Origin: Bacteroidota bacterium
GTDB taxonomy: Bacteria; Bacteroidota; Bacteroidia; Chitinophagales; Chitinophagaceae
Reading direction: 5' to 3'
Length of the DNA stretch: 15,781 nt
Assembly: GCA_023429985.1 (NCBI GenBank)
Contig: JAEZCV010000104.1
Span: 1-15,781, forward strand
Positions 14,567 to 15,781 of this stretch are shown here, piece after piece. The notes beneath the pieces are model-generated. The model searched no databases, was not told where the DNA came from, and saw only the letters and a list, made by a program, of their open reading frames with translations. Position 1 is the stretch's first letter. Each line of letters starts with the position of its first letter. The translations under genes were made by a program, and so were the position numbers.

Positions 14567-14573
14567 AATTACA
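14567..14573. repeat. Target-site duplication, right copy
   Basis: AATTACA immediately outside the right end of the insertion sequence; the original host sequence had one copy. Confidence 0.9.
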
Positions 14574-14731
14574 GTGCCTGGCAGAAAAGCGGATTGATTG
14601 GACTATCAAAAAGATATAGTGTTTCCAAAAAAGTAAAGGGAGATATGAAACTTTTATGGGATTTTTTGAGTTACCAGCAAGTACCCCGAACCCAACCTAT
14701 TGTATTTAGAATTGGATATACTTTGAAATAA
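14573..14731 (+). pseudogene. 3' remnant of the split outer-membrane barrel gene
   Basis: 52 codons (SAWQKSGLIGLSKRYSV and onward, ending FRIGYTLK and TAA) continue the frame of 12102-13361 when the element and one target copy are removed; the joining serine codon uses A13362 or A14573. The last strands end in an aromatic/hydrophobic pattern as expected for the C-terminal strand of an outer-membrane barrel. An open frame from TTG 14540 can be read as a separate 63-residue gene, but its first ten residues are IS sequence, so it is not an independent gene. Confidence 0.85.
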
Positions 14732-14758
14732 TATTTTTTCAACTTCTATATTGTTGAT

Positions 14759-15736
14759 ATGCATAAGAATGTTTTATTGTTTTTTATTTCATTTTCATTA
14801 ATAACTTTTGTTGCTGAAGGACAGGATTTTAATAGCGTTACACCTCTAACTCCGGAAGCTGCGCATCTTCAAAAAGAAGTTAATATACCAGTTGATAAAA
14901 GTTCGGGGGTTCCCAATTTAGCCATACCCCTCTATGAATTAAAGACGGGAAAGGTTACTATACCCATCTCTTTGAGTTATCACGCTTCGGGAATTCAGGT
15001 GGGCCAACTTTCCTCGAGTGTAGGTCTAGGCTGGGGCCTGAATGCAGGAGGTGCAATTAACAGAAGTGTGAGAGGGAAGGCGGATGAGGGAAATGATGGC
15101 TGGATGCATGATAACTATACAGCTCACTTTGCTAATACTGTAAATGATGGCAGCTGGGGTGCTAATCAATATTTGTTTCAAGGACATGATTTTACACAAG
15201 ACGATTACTCGTACAATTTTCTGAATTATTCTGGAAGTTATTTCTTCGATAGTCTTCACGCAATCAGGCTAGTAATGAGAGATCCTCTTAAAATTCAAAA
15301 GAATAGTAATAATACTTATACTGTTAAAGATTTTGGTGGATATTCCTATTTTTTTGATTCTGCAGATTATGCCGCAAGAACAACATTTACATATGGTTCC
15401 ACAAGCACTAATTTACCCTTACCCTCAGTTTCCTCATGGAGATTGACTAAGGTAAAATACCAAACTTTGGATAGTGTTGTTTTTGATTATGAAAAGTACA
15501 ATGTCTCTTATCAATATAACAGTGCAGACATTTACGATGGAAACTATGGGTTCAGAACTTACATTCCGGGAGTAATAGGGCAACAAACTTGTGGTGATGG
15601 CTATCCTACCAATATAACCTATAAAGTTACCATGACGGATTTTGAAAGTTCGCTCGTCAAAGAAATTTTAAGCAGGTCTACAAAAATGTATCCCCACGGC
15701 CAACTGCATCTTGATCGCGATGATGTTGGCGGTTAG
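14759..15736 (+). pseudogene. Rhs-like exported protein, N-terminal part, apparently truncated
   Basis: 325 codons from ATG 14759. A signal peptide (MHKNVLLFFISFSLITFVAEG) precedes SVTPLTPEAAHLQ, VDKSSGVPNLAIPLYEL, SLSYHASGIQVGQ and VGLGWGLNAGGAINRSVRG, the standard opening of large Bacteroidota Rhs/YD-repeat exported proteins, which usually run well over a thousand residues. Here the family-like sequence stops around EILSRSTK (near 15686) and a GC-richer tail ends in TAG. No YD repeats or toxin tip are present in the window. It starts 27 bases after the split barrel gene, so the two were probably one operon. Full-length relatives are surface or secreted proteins, some delivering toxins; this copy is probably non-functional unless it resumes beyond the window. 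Confidence 0.72.
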
Positions 15737-15781
15737 ATTTGCTCTTCATCAGTTTTCATTTTATGGAACAACCCATTCAAC
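15687..15781. mobile_element. Possible left end of a second mobile element, incomplete
   Basis: From TGTATCCCC at 15687 the composition becomes GC-richer and Rhs-like coding sequence is lost. On the minus strand an open frame enters from the window edge and stops at TAA (15735-15733), ending KMKTDEEQI, about 45 bases inside the proposed end, a layout seen in many insertion sequences. The other end, the repeat and the target duplication are outside the window, so this is tentative. Confidence 0.3.

Noticed and set aside
14540..14731. 63-residue frame as a stand-alone gene
   Set aside because: Its first residues come from the IS inverted repeat; the rest completes the split barrel gene in frame.

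Overview
The window looks like chromosomal DNA of a member of the Bacteroidota, most likely the family Chitinophagaceae. Three things point there: -7 boxes of the TAnnTTTG type directly upstream of genes, small Cys-Asn-Asn lipoproteins and OmpA-type outer-membrane barrels, and an Rhs-like exported protein of the kind common in that group. Base composition is moderately AT-rich. I see no tRNA, rRNA or CRISPR array.

Layout. (1) 2-799, the 3' part of a sugar-phosphate nucleotidyltransferase gene, ends at a bidirectional terminator (806-831). (2) 834-3412 is a stress-signalling module. An ECF sigma factor gene and a membrane-anchored trypsin-like protease gene, whose N-terminus resembles an anti-sigma factor, overlap on the minus strand. 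Divergent from them are three tandem small lipoprotein genes. The shared intergenic region carries two mirror-image promoter-like elements with identical boxes and spacing (GGGTTAC-N15-GTATTAA), which suggests that the sigma factor drives both itself and the lipoproteins. (3) 3529-5199 encodes a DEAD-box RNA helicase with a DbpA-type RNA-binding C-terminus. (4) 5299-9636 is a compact aromatic-amino-acid operon: DAHP synthase/chorismate mutase fusion, aroB, aroA and aroC, every junction overlapping by one base. It supplies four shikimate-pathway enzymes plus the chorismate-to-prephenate step; aroD, aroE and aroK are not in the window. (5) 9727-10794 encodes an RlpA-like secreted protein and an OmpA-type barrel without a peptidoglycan-binding domain. 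(6) 10795-11688, on the minus strand, encodes 3-hydroxybutyryl-CoA dehydrogenase and abuts the barrel gene stop codon to stop codon inside a perfect palindrome.

(7) 12102-15781 is a damaged accessory locus. A predicted outer-membrane barrel gene (472 codons when restored) is split by a complete 1204-bp IS481-family element (13363-14566) with 29-bp imperfect inverted repeats and a 7-bp target duplication, AATTACA. Immediately downstream lies an Rhs-like exported protein gene that appears to be cut short near 15687, possibly by a second mobile element that continues beyond the window.

The strongest candidates for new biology are the sigma/protease/lipoprotein module with its mirrored promoters and the paired barrel/Rhs-like locus. 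The promoter and insertion-sequence readings come directly from base-by-base comparison; functions are assigned from recognisable family motifs.
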